From positions 444,391 through 508,390 of the forward strand of contig NZ_PJRP01000003.1 in NCBI RefSeq assembly GCF_002858765.1: a DNA stretch of 64,000 nucleotides, given 5' to 3'. The notes beneath the pieces were generated by a model, which did not search any database, was not told the origin of the DNA, and saw nothing but the letters and a program-made list of their open reading frames with translations. Origin of the DNA: Cupriavidus pauculus (GTDB taxonomy: Bacteria; Pseudomonadota; Gammaproteobacteria; Burkholderiales; Burkholderiaceae). Made by a program: the position numbers and the translations under genes. Shown here piece by piece: positions 17,507-25,432 of the stretch (the stretch's first letter is position 1; each line of letters starts with the position of its first letter).

Positions 17507-18730
17507 ATGACTGCCCCCACCTCCTCCCCCCACCCTTCCGCCCCGCGCATCGCGGTCATTGGCGCCGGCATCGTCGGCAGTTGCATCGCGCTGATGCTGC
17601 GCAAGCGTGGTGCCACGGTGACGCTGATTGATCGCGAAGGGCCAGCAACTGGTTGCAGCTATGGCAACTCCGGTGCGATCAGCGTCAGTTCCATTGCGCC
17701 GCTAGCCATGCCGGGCGTGCTGGCATCCGTACCGAAGATGCTGGCGGATCCGGACAGTCCGCTGCGCTTGCCGTTGAGCTATCTGCCTGCCGCCATGCCA
17801 TGGCTTGCGCGTTTCGTGCTGTCGGCCACGCCCGAGCGCGTAGAGCGTGCGGCCGCCGCGCTCACGGCGCTGCATGCGGGCGCCGTGGACAAGCACAAGG
17901 CGCTGGCACACGAAATCGGCGTGCCCGAGCTGTTCATACGGCGGGGGCACCTGCATCTGTATCCGAGTGCGGCAGCGCTGCAGGCGGACAGCGCAGCGTG
18001 GCAACTGCGGCAGCGGTTTGGCTTCCGGTTCGACAAGCTCGACCGCGCTGGCATCGATGCGCTCGAGCCTGGCGTCGCAGCGCGCTATCACGCGGCGATC
18101 TACCTGGCCGATCACGGCACGATCCTGAATCCCGCGCGCTATACCCGTGCCGTGGCCGATGCGTTCGTATCGCGCGGCGGCCAGCTGGTGCGTGACGATA
18201 TCCAGCGGATGACCGCTGGCGCCGGCGGCTGGACGCTGCATGGGGTCAACGGCACGCATGCCGCCGACCATGTCGTCGTGGCAGCAGGCGCCTGGTCGCG
18301 GCAACTGCTCGATCCGCTCGGCGTGCGGCTGCAACTGGAAAGTCAGCGCGGCTACCACGTGCAGTTCACGGGCACGCGCGACGTGGTGTCGCGCACCGTG
18401 GTGCTGACCGACCACAAGATCTTTGTCACACCGATGGAAGAAGGGCTGCGCGTCGGCGGCACGGTCGAGATCGCCGGCCTGAAGCGACCGCCCGATCCGC
18501 GCCGCGCCGCCATCCTCGAAGGCATCGCACGACAGACCTTCCGGGGTCTCGAACACAGCGCCGCCACCACGTGGATGGGCCATCGTCCCTGCATGCCCGA
18601 CTCGGTGCCCGTGGTGGGTCAGGCAGATGGCCACCAAGGTCTGTGGCTTGCCGTCGGGCACGGCCATCTCGGGCTGACCGATTCCATCCCCACTGCCGAG
18701 CGGATTGCCGACGCCCTGCTTGCCCAGTGA
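17507..18730 (+). CDS. FAD-dependent D-amino-acid dehydrogenase-like oxidoreductase (DadA family)
   Basis: A 407-aa DAO-fold flavoenzyme. The N-terminal dinucleotide site is IAVIGAGIVGSCIALMLRKR, followed by GCSYGNSGAISVSSIAPLAMPG, a pattern typical of DadA-like dehydrogenases. The C-terminal FAD contact is GHGHLGLTDSIPTAERIAD. It probably oxidises an amine or D-amino acid to the imine. Start ATG 17507 was chosen over 17447 because family similarity begins at residue 14. It diverges from the NMT1-type binding-protein operon across 227 bp and may share its regulation. Confidence 0.87.
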   Translation: MTAPTSSPHPSAPRIAVIGAGIVGSCIALMLRKRGATVTLIDREGPATGCSYGNSGAISVSSIAPLAMPGVLASVPKMLADPDSPLRLPLSYLPAAMPWLARFVLSATPERVERAAAALTALHAGAVDKHKALAHEIGVPELFIRRGHLHLYPSAAALQADSAAWQLRQRFGFRFDKLDRAGIDALEPGVAARYHAAIYLADHGTILNPARYTRAVADAFVSRGGQLVRDDIQRMTAGAGGWTLHGVNGTHAADHVVVAAGAWSRQLLDPLGVRLQLESQRGYHVQFTGTRDVVSRTVVLTDHKIFVTPMEEGLRVGGTVEIAGLKRPPDPRRAAILEGIARQTFRGLEHSAATTWMGHRPCMPDSVPVVGQADGHQGLWLAVGHGHLGLTDSIPTAERIADALLAQ

Positions 18731-18813
18731 CCCTCAGGGAAATCGCTAGATTCCGCCACCTGCAATTAGTTATACAGTAGAACAATTCGGCGGCGGCGCC
18801 GAGGAGGAGACAC

Positions 18814-20073
18814 ATGAAGATCGCGATCGCCGGGGGCGGTATCGGCGGGCTCACGCTTGCCCTGCTCTGCCATCAGCAGGGGTTCGATGTCGAAGTCTGG
18901 GAGGCCAGCGAGTCACTGCGGCCGCTTGGCGTGGGCATCAATCTGCTGCCGCATGCGGTGCGCGAACTATCGGCGCTGGGCTTGCAGGACGATCTGGCGC
19001 GCATCGCCATCGAGACGTCGTCACTGTCCTACTACAACAAGCTCGGCCAGCAGATCTGGCAAGAGCCGCGCGGGCGCGCCGCCGGGTATGACTGGCCACA
19101 GTTCTCCGTGCATCGCGGCGAGTTCCAGATGCTGCTGTATCAGACGGCGGTGGCCCGGTTGGGCGCTGGCTGCATGCACACCGGTCATGCGCTGGAGTCC
19201 ATCGCCAGCACCGGCGGCAACGGCGAACCCGCGCGCTTCACGCTCCGGCGCCGCAGCGACGATAGCCTCGTCGAAGCCAGCGCTGACGTGCTGGTGGGCG
19301 CCGACGGCATCCATTCGGCCGTGCGTCGGCATTTCTACCCCACGGATGATGCGCCCCGGTTCTCGCGCCGTCTGCTGTGGCGCGCCACGACCGACGCCGT
19401 GCCCTACCTCGACGGCCGCTCGATGTTCATGGCAGGCCATCAGGACCAGAAGTTCGTGGCCTATCCGATTTCCGAGCCGCTGCGCGCGCAGGGCCGATCG
19501 CGCATCAACTGGATTGCCGAACTGCGCGTGCCCGACGACTACCCCGACACCCCGCCGCGCAGCGACTGGAATCGCCAGGTCGACAAATCCGTCTTCCGGG
19601 CCGCGTTCGCACGCTGGCATTGGGACTGGATCGACATCCCGACGCTGATCGACGGCGCCGATGCCATCTACGAATTCCCGATGGTCGACAAGGACCCCCT
19701 GCCGCGCTGGACATTTGACCGCGTCACGCTGCTGGGCGACGCCGCGCATCCGATGTATCCGATCGGCTCGAACGGTAGCGCCCAGGCCATTGTCGATGCA
19801 CGCTACCTGACCGATTGCCTGCTTGCGGAACGTGACGTCGACTACGCGCTGCGCGAGTACGAGGCCGAACGGCTGCCGCGCACGGCCGGCATCGTACTGC
19901 GCAACCGCATGAACGGACCTGAACAGGTCATGCAGCTGGCCGAAGTGCGCGCGCCCCAGGGCTTCGCCAGCATCGACGATGTGATCCCGCGCGGCGAACT
20001 CGAAGCCATTTCGCAGCGCTACAAGACACTGGCCGGCTTCGGGCAGCAGCAACTACAGGCCAGCAAGCGGTAA
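18814..20073 (+). CDS. FAD-dependent aromatic monooxygenase, PhzS-like
   Basis: A 419-aa group A flavin monooxygenase. It has the GxGxxG site (AGGGIGGLTLALL), the GADGIHSAVRR DG motif near residues 160-172, and GDAAHPMYPIGSNGSAQA near 306-323. The blocks LRPLGVGINLLPHAVREL and QFSVHRGEFQML, and YPISEPLRAQG, closely resemble PhzS, the 5-methylphenazine-1-carboxylate hydroxylase, more than salicylate hydroxylase. It hydroxylates an aromatic ring using NAD(P)H and O2. Ribosome site GAGGAG precedes the ATG. It heads a plus-strand group of binding protein, DUF3237 and MarR genes. Confidence 0.88.
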   Translation: MKIAIAGGGIGGLTLALLCHQQGFDVEVWEASESLRPLGVGINLLPHAVRELSALGLQDDLARIAIETSSLSYYNKLGQQIWQEPRGRAAGYDWPQFSVHRGEFQMLLYQTAVARLGAGCMHTGHALESIASTGGNGEPARFTLRRRSDDSLVEASADVLVGADGIHSAVRRHFYPTDDAPRFSRRLLWRATTDAVPYLDGRSMFMAGHQDQKFVAYPISEPLRAQGRSRINWIAELRVPDDYPDTPPRSDWNRQVDKSVFRAAFARWHWDWIDIPTLIDGADAIYEFPMVDKDPLPRWTFDRVTLLGDAAHPMYPIGSNGSAQAIVDARYLTDCLLAERDVDYALREYEAERLPRTAGIVLRNRMNGPEQVMQLAEVRAPQGFASIDDVIPRGELEAISQRYKTLAGFGQQQLQASKR

Positions 20074-20115
20074 GCCACAAGCCATCAACAGAACAGGATC
20101 GGAGGAGACCACACC

Positions 20116-21267
20116 ATGCCCCAGTTCCGTATGCCTCGCACCGGCCTTGCGCTGGCCACCCTTGCCCTCGTCCTGGCCAGCGGTGCGGCGCAGGCCGATG
20201 TGACCGTTGGCGTCAGCATTGCGTCGACGGGGCCGTCGGCGTCGCTCGGCATTCCGCAGAAGAACACCATGCCGTTCCTGCCCGAGACGATTGCTGGCGA
20301 GAAGATCCACTACATCGTCATGGACGATGGATCGGACCCGACGCAAGGCACCAAGATCGCCCGGCGTTTTGTCACGGAAGACAAGGTCGACATCATTCTC
20401 GGTTCCTCAGCCGTGGCCCCTTCGATTGCGATTTCCGAAGTGGCGGATGAAAGCCAGACCGTACAACTGGCGTTCTCGCCTATCGAACTGAAGCCCGGAC
20501 GCGGCACCTGGACTTACCGGCTGGCGCAGCCGGTGCGGCTGATGGCCGATGCGGTGGCTGGTGCCGCCAAGGCGAACGGCGTGAAGACGGTGGCATTCAT
20601 TGGCTTTGCCGATGCCTACGGCGAGACCTGGCTCAAGGCGTTCACCTCGGCGGCACAGGCCAACGGCATGCGCGTGGTTGCCACCGAACGCTATGCACGC
20701 TCCGATACCAGTGTCACGGCTCAGGCACTGAAGCTGATTGCGGCTCGCGCCGACGCCGTGCTGATTGCCGGCGCCGGCACCGGCGCCGCGCTGCCGCACA
20801 CCACCTTGCGTGAGCGCGGCTATACCGGGCCGATCTACCAGACTCACGGCGCAGCCACGCGCGACCTGATTCGCATCGGCGGCAAGGCGGTCAATGGCGC
20901 GATCCTGCCGGCGGGCCCGGTGATCGTGGCCGAGCAATTGCCGGCGTCCAGCCCGATCAAGAAGCCCGGCATGGACTACGTGACGCTCTACGAGAAACAA
21001 TATGGACCCGAAAGCCGCACGCAGTTCGGCGCGCATCCGTACGATGCCGGTCTGATATTGCAGCGCATCGTGCCGGTCGCGCTGAAGAAGGCCAAGCCCG
21101 GTACGCCCGAGTTTCGCAAGGCCCTCAAGGATGCACTGGAAAGCGAACGCGACATCGTGGTATCCCACGGCGTGCTGAACTACACCGCAGAGGACCACTT
21201 CGGCTTCGACCAGCGCGGTCGCGTGCTGCTGACCATCGACAACGGCAACTGGAAGCTCGTCAAGTGA
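20116..21267 (+). CDS. ABC substrate-binding protein, Leu/Ile/Val (Peripla_BP_6) type
   Basis: A 383-aa periplasmic binding protein. The signal peptide ends near GAAQA, followed by DVTVGVSIASTGPSASLG. Family features include DDGSDPTQGTKIARRFVTEDKVD, YRLAQP and YTGPIYQTHGAAT. These proteins often deliver aromatic acids or amino acids to LivHMGF-type transporters, but no such transporter genes are nearby. Ribosome site GGAGGAG precedes the ATG. It overlaps the DUF3237 gene by 4 bp. It probably imports the substrate of the upstream monooxygenase (inference from position). Confidence 0.9.
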   Translation: MPQFRMPRTGLALATLALVLASGAAQADVTVGVSIASTGPSASLGIPQKNTMPFLPETIAGEKIHYIVMDDGSDPTQGTKIARRFVTEDKVDIILGSSAVAPSIAISEVADESQTVQLAFSPIELKPGRGTWTYRLAQPVRLMADAVAGAAKANGVKTVAFIGFADAYGETWLKAFTSAAQANGMRVVATERYARSDTSVTAQALKLIAARADAVLIAGAGTGAALPHTTLRERGYTGPIYQTHGAATRDLIRIGGKAVNGAILPAGPVIVAEQLPASSPIKKPGMDYVTLYEKQYGPESRTQFGAHPYDAGLILQRIVPVALKKAKPGTPEFRKALKDALESERDIVVSHGVLNYTAEDHFGFDQRGRVLLTIDNGNWKLVK

Positions 21268-21758
21268 ACCCCTCCACTTCGACCATTGCACTGCCAAAAC
21301 TGGAACCTGTGGCCGACTTCAGTTTGCAGGTGGCCGCACCGACCGAGGTGGGCGTCACGCCACTGGGCCAGCGGCGCGTGATCCCGATCCTGTCGGGCAC
21401 GGTACGCGGCCCACGCCTGAACGGGCGCATCCTGCCCGGCGGGGCCGATTTCCAGCTGATCCGTCATGGCGATGGCAGCGACGTCACCACCGCCGACATC
21501 GAAGCCCGATACGTGCTGGAAACGGACGACGGTGCCCACATCTATATCGTCAACGCCGGTGTGCGCAGCGGGAGCGCGGCCGTGATCGCGCGTCTCAACC
21601 GCGGCGAACAGGTGGACCCCTCCGAGGTCTATTTCCGTACAGCGCCGCACTTCGAGACCGCCGCGCCGCAATATCGCTGGCTGATGCAGCACCTATTCGT
21701 GGCAGCCGGCGCTCGCTACCCGGATCGTGTCGAGCTGCGCTACTTCCTGGTCAACTGA
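21264..21758 (+). CDS. DUF3237 family protein
   Basis: A 164-aa protein of the DUF3237 family, an all-beta barrel-like group. Conserved blocks visible: VGVTPLGQRRVIPILSGTVRG, GRILPGGADFQLIR, ARYVLETDDGAHIYIVN and VYFRTAPHFET. No signal peptide. It overlaps the binding-protein gene by 4 bp and ends 2 bp before the MarR start, so translation is coupled. Members often sit in aromatic-degradation operons, but no reaction is established here. Confidence 0.88.
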   Translation: MNPSTSTIALPKLEPVADFSLQVAAPTEVGVTPLGQRRVIPILSGTVRGPRLNGRILPGGADFQLIRHGDGSDVTTADIEARYVLETDDGAHIYIVNAGVRSGSAAVIARLNRGEQVDPSEVYFRTAPHFETAAPQYRWLMQHLFVAAGARYPDRVELRYFLVN

Positions 21759-21760
21759 GC

Positions 21761-22258
21761 ATGGCGCCACCCCGCAAGCCGCGCGACACACTCGCGCCCG
21801 ACCCCAACGGCAGCCACTTCGAGCCACACCTGCCAAACGTGGACTACGGCGTGCTCGACTCGCTGATCGGATACGCCATCCGGCGGGCACAGATTCGCGT
21901 GTACGAGGATTTCGTGGCCTCGCTGGCCACGTGGAACATCACGCCGCCGCGCTTTTCCGCGCTGCAGATCATCGCGTGCAATCCGAGCCTGAAGCTGACC
22001 GACCTGGCCCAGATCCTGGGTATCGCACGTTCCGGCGCCGTATTGCTGGTGGATGCGCTGGAGTCCATGGATCTGGTGAAGCGATTGCCATCGCCCACCG
22101 ACCGGCGTGCCTTCGGCCTGGCGCTGACCGAGGCCGGCCGCAAGACGCTGAAGGAGGCCACCGCCGCCGTGTGCGCGCATGATGCGCGCATCGCTGCGGG
22201 GTTGTCCGATGAAGAACAGACGGTGCTGAAGGAGCTGCTGGAGAAGCTCGGGCGCTAG
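21761..22258 (+). CDS. MarR-family transcriptional regulator
   Basis: A 165-aa winged-helix regulator. The DNA-binding core is NPSLKLTDLAQILGIARSGAVLLVDALESMDLVKRLPSPTDRRA, shown in parts: recognition helix ARSGAVLLVDALE and wing LPSPTDRRAFGLALT. It is the last gene of the 18814-22258 group and probably controls it in response to an aromatic ligand. Autoregulation is likely but no operator dyad is obvious; the promoter area at 18731-18813 is short and AT-richer. Confidence 0.9.
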   Translation: MAPPRKPRDTLAPDPNGSHFEPHLPNVDYGVLDSLIGYAIRRAQIRVYEDFVASLATWNITPPRFSALQIIACNPSLKLTDLAQILGIARSGAVLLVDALESMDLVKRLPSPTDRRAFGLALTEAGRKTLKEATAAVCAHDARIAAGLSDEEQTVLKELLEKLGR

Positions 22259-22278
22259 CAGCGCCCTCGGCCCTTTTT
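22250..22278 (+). terminator. Terminator overlapping the MarR stop
   Basis: GGGCGC (22250-22255) and GCGCCC (22261-22266) form a stem with the MarR TAG stop codon in the loop, followed by CCCTTTTT (22271-22278). The T run lies 7 nt beyond the stem, so the call is moderate. Confidence 0.55.
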
Positions 22279-22281
22279 CCC

Positions 22282-23040
22282 TCAGGTCACGACCGGCATG
22301 CCCGCCAGCAGTTTGTCGAGCGTCGCGGGATAGTCACGCACGCGCACGCCAGTGGCGTGATACACGGCATTCAAGACTGCGGCCGCCACGCCGCAGATGC
22401 CCAGTTCCCCACCCCCCTTAGCCTTCATCGGCGACGAGATCGGGTCGGTCTCGTCGAGGAAGATGACCTCCTGGTGCGGGATGTCGGCGTGTGCTGGCAC
22501 CTCGTAGCTGGCCAGATCATGGTTGGCGAAGAAGCCCACGCGCTTGTCGACATGGAGCGCCTCCATCAGCGCAGCGCCGACGCCCATCGTCATGGCCCCG
22601 ATCACCTGGCTGCGCGCCGACTTCGGATTCAGGATCCGTCCGGCCGCGCAAACCGCCAGCATCCGCTGCACGTGCACTTCCGCCGTGCCCTCGTGCATCA
22701 CCGCCAGGGTCAGGCAGGCATTGAGGCGCCGGCCGTCGACGATCACCGTGCACGCGCCGCACTGCCCGTGGTCGCAACCCTTCTTGGTGCCGGACAGTTG
22801 CAGGTGCTCGCGCAGCGCGTCGAGCAGCGTGGCGCGCGTGTCCGGCGTTAGCGAGCGCGGCTGGCCGTTGACGATGAACGAGACGTTTGAAGCCACCGGC
22901 TTGAGCGCGCCGGGCGTGACCCGCGATGGCGGCGCGGTGGCGGTGGCGGCACCGGCGGGCAAGGCGGCGGCGCTCACCGACGCCGCGCCTGCCATCACGA
23001 ATTCCCGCCGAGAAAGCTTGATGTCGCTGAAATCTTCCAT
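22282..23040 (-). pseudogene. paoA-paoC deletion fusion (aldehyde oxidoreductase relic)
   Basis: An intact 252-aa frame made of two halves. Residues 1-118 match the iron-sulfur subunit PaoA/YagT: Tat leader with SRREF, then a [2Fe-2S] domain with Cys89, Cys94, Cys97 and Cys109 (GCDHGQCGACT). Residues about 120-252 match the very C-terminus of the molybdenum subunit PaoC/YagR (AAGRILNPKSARSQVIG, NHDLASYEVPAHADIPH, GGGELGICG with catalytic-type Glu212). The second Fe-S domain, the whole FAD subunit PaoB and most of PaoC are absent. An in-frame deletion of roughly 3 kb near 22,685 explains this. The product cannot be an active oxidoreductase because it lacks the cofactor domains. Confidence 0.85.
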
Positions 23041-23326
23041 GTCGTTGGATCCTTTCTGGCTGACAGATGACGGACAGAGGATGGCAGCGTGACGGCCCTT
23101 GCAAGTAGGAATTACATGGCGTTAGCGGGCATTGCAGACACAATGCCGCCAAAGATATGAAAGGGCTGCTGCACAGGGGACGAATGTCGCGCTTGCCGCA
23201 CGTTGCTTGGGCGGAAAGGCGCAGGAAGCGTGCCACCGCGACGCGGGGCAGTGGCATGGTGGGGAATACGGCGATTCCCCGGCACAAGTCAGTGTGGACC
23301 TATCGGCCAGAGACAGGCCGTGACGC

Positions 23327-23785
23327 TCAGCGGTAGCTGACGGTCACCTCATTGCTGCGGCCCTGGAGCATCGGCGCGAGTCCGCCCTGCCCCGGTACGC
23401 GATAGGCAAAGACAAAGCCCTTGGTAGCATCGTCGCCCACGAACGCATCGGTCTTGCCCTCGGCGCCCGACAGCAGCACGCAACGGTCGGCATTGCACAG
23501 GTACGCCTGCAGGTCCACGGGCGGCGTGCGCGTGAAGCTGTAGCGCCAGCGTACCGACGTGATCCGGCCCATGGCCTGCGGCATCGTTGCCAGCGGCACC
23601 ACGGGCGAAGACAAGGCCCGCTGGCCCTTGTTCGTGATCTGCGGCCCGACGGACGACGCCGTCCATGCAAAGCGCGATCCGGTCAGTTCGTAGGTGGCCT
23701 TCGTAAAGACCGGCGCGTACGTCTGCGCGTGGGCCGCCGCTGGACCCATCGCGCACAGCACGGCCAGGACCAGCGCGCGCCGCAT
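23327..23785 (-). CDS. flhE: Flagellar protein FlhE
   Basis: A 152-aa periplasmic protein resembling FlhE, which in enteric bacteria guards the flagellar export gate against proton leak. The signal peptide ends near AAAHAQ, and the mature part has WRYSFTRTPPVDLQAYLCNADRCVLLSG with a likely disulphide pair. ATG 23785 shares its A with the fliA stop (TGATG), so the two are coupled; a longer frame runs into fliA and is not used. In enterics flhE follows flhA; here it is the last gene after fliA. Confidence 0.82.
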   Translation of the reverse strand: MRRALVLAVLCAMGPAAAHAQTYAPVFTKATYELTGSRFAWTASSVGPQITNKGQRALSSPVVPLATMPQAMGRITSVRWRYSFTRTPPVDLQAYLCNADRCVLLSGAEGKTDAFVGDDATKGFVFAYRVPGQGGLAPMLQGRSNEVTVSYR

Positions 23786-24501
23786 CACAGCATCCCGCGC
23801 AGCTGGGTGCGCAGGCGTCCGATCGCCTGGCTGCGGATCTGGCACACGCGCGATTCGGTCACTTCCAGCACCGCGCCGATTTCGCGCAGGTTCAGTTCCT
23901 GGTCGTAGCACAGCGACAGCACCAGCTTCTCGCGCTCGGGCAGCTTGTCGATGGCGCGGATCAGCGCCTCGCGCATGCCCGACTCCATCAGCACGGTCAG
24001 CGGGTTGCCATCGTCGGTGACGCCCAGGTGGCGATCGAGAAAGTCTTCCTCGCCCGAGCGCTCGAAGTCCTCATAGTGCAGCAGCTGGCAGCCATAGACC
24101 TCGTTCAGCAGCTCCTGATATTCCTCGAGCGGCATCTCCAGTTCCTTGGCCACCTCGGAATCGATCGGCGTGCGGCCAAGCTTCTGCTCCAGCTGACGCT
24201 GCGTGCGCTCGATCTTGCGCGTGAACTGGCGCAGGCTTCGCGACTGCCAGTCGTTGGCACGCACCTCGTCGAGCATGGCGCCCCGGATGCGTTGGCTTGC
24301 GTAGGTCTCGAACCGGGCGCCATGGTTGTCTTCATAGCGCTTGGCGGCGTCGAGCAGGCCGATCATGCCGGCCTGTATCAGGTCGTCGATCTGTACGCTG
24401 GCGGGCAGCTTGGCCGCCAGTTGCAGCGCAATACGCCGCACCAGCGACGCGTGTGACTTGACCACGTCCGCCTGCTCGAGCTTTCCCTGAATCGTATACA
24501 T
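23785..24501 (-). CDS. fliA: Flagellar sigma factor sigma-28 (FliA)
   Basis: A 238-aa sigma-70-family factor for late flagellar and chemotaxis genes. Region 2 is visible (ASLVRRIALQLAAKLP, IDDLIQAGMIGLLDAAKRY, FETYASQRIRGAMLDE) and region 4 (LPEREKLVLSLCYDQELNLREIG, ESRVCQIRSQAI). It would be held inactive by FlgM, not encoded here. It lies 109 bp downstream of flhG, and that gap carries a sigma-28-like promoter, suggesting autoregulation. Confidence 0.96.
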   Translation of the reverse strand: MYTIQGKLEQADVVKSHASLVRRIALQLAAKLPASVQIDDLIQAGMIGLLDAAKRYEDNHGARFETYASQRIRGAMLDEVRANDWQSRSLRQFTRKIERTQRQLEQKLGRTPIDSEVAKELEMPLEEYQELLNEVYGCQLLHYEDFERSGEEDFLDRHLGVTDDGNPLTVLMESGMREALIRAIDKLPEREKLVLSLCYDQELNLREIGAVLEVTESRVCQIRSQAIGRLRTQLRGML

Positions 24502-24553
24502 GGTGGAATTCTCGTTAATAGCTTACTGTTTGTGCCAGCGCCGGAGAGGCTGA

Positions 24554-24580
24554 GAATCGGCAGCTGGCAGGCTGAGTTTC
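24554..24580 (-). promoter_or_regulatory. Sigma-28-like promoter of fliA
   Basis: On the minus strand GAAA (24580-24577), 15 bp, then GCCGATTC (24561-24554). This compares with the sigma-28 consensus TAAA-N15-GCCGATAA: one mismatch in -35 and two in -10. It lies 53 bp before the fliA ATG, between flhG and fliA. Confidence 0.6.
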
Positions 24581-24610
24581 CGGTCTTGTCGAGACTTCTT
24601 GTTCTTGCGT

Positions 24611-25429
24611 TTATGCGGCAACGGCCGAGGCCATTCCCGCGGGCGATGCTTCGTGACGCAGCGGCCATGCACCGATACCGCTGGCGATGTGCCGCAACGC
24701 GCTGGTGGCCGCGGCGGCGGGATACGCCTCCACCACGCACCGCCCAAGCTGGAGCGCACGCGCCACCAGCGGATCCATCGGCAGGTACCCTGCCAGGCTG
24801 GCCTCCACGCCCAGGTACTGGCTCGCCGTGCGGGCCAGGTTGCGCGCGAGTGCCGTGACCGTCCCCTCCGCGGCCGCCAGATTGACGACCAGCTGGAAGT
24901 GACGGCATGCGTATTCGTGATGCAGCCGCTTGATGCAGGCATAAGCGGCGGTGATCGACGTGGCCTCCGGGCGCATGACGATCACGAAGTTGTGGGCCAT
25001 GCCAGCCAGGGGCGACAACGCGCCGGTGATATCGCGGCGGGCGTCGACCAGCATGGAGCGCACGTCGGGCAGTCGTGCCGTCAGCACACGTTCGTCGGGC
25101 CGTGCGGCAATCGCGCCTGCCTGCAGCACGGCAATGCCGCTGGCGCCACGCGTGCCGGCTGCGGTGGCCAGCGGCGCGCGGCCTTCCAGCACATCGGCCA
25201 GCGTGGCGACCGGCGCGGCGCCCGCGAGTCGCAGCGCCCGCGCGCCGTACATGTCTTCATCGGCCAGCAGCACGCGCTCGCCCTGCATCGACAGGGCGTT
25301 GGCCAGGCCCAGCGCTACCGTGGTGGTGCCGACGCCTTGCTCCGCGCCCACTACGGCGATACGCCGCGTGACACGCGGCGCCAACAGGCGGCGCAGGCTT
25401 TCGGCCTGATCGGAGGCCATCGTGTTCAA
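24611..25429 (-). CDS. flhG: MinD/ParA-like flagellar number regulator FlhG (FleN)
   Basis: A 272-aa SIMIBI-class protein; FlhG with FlhF sets flagellar number and place. The phosphate-loop region reads AEQGVGTTTVALGLA, where canonical MinD-type loops read KGGVGKT: both the signature and the Walker A lysine are replaced (Glu and Thr). The later motifs are also weak (LLADEDMYGA, LVDARRD). The start MNTMASDQAESLRRLLAP matches the FlhG N-terminal activating helix for FlhF. It starts 3 bp after flhF. ATP hydrolysis may therefore be lost or altered; the fold and position support the name. Confidence 0.85.
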   Translation of the reverse strand: MNTMASDQAESLRRLLAPRVTRRIAVVGAEQGVGTTTVALGLANALSMQGERVLLADEDMYGARALRLAGAAPVATLADVLEGRAPLATAAGTRGASGIAVLQAGAIAARPDERVLTARLPDVRSMLVDARRDITGALSPLAGMAHNFVIVMRPEATSITAAYACIKRLHHEYACRHFQLVVNLAAAEGTVTALARNLARTASQYLGVEASLAGYLPMDPLVARALQLGRCVVEAYPAAAATSALRHIASGIGAWPLRHEASPAGMASAVAA

Positions 25430-25432
25430 CGC

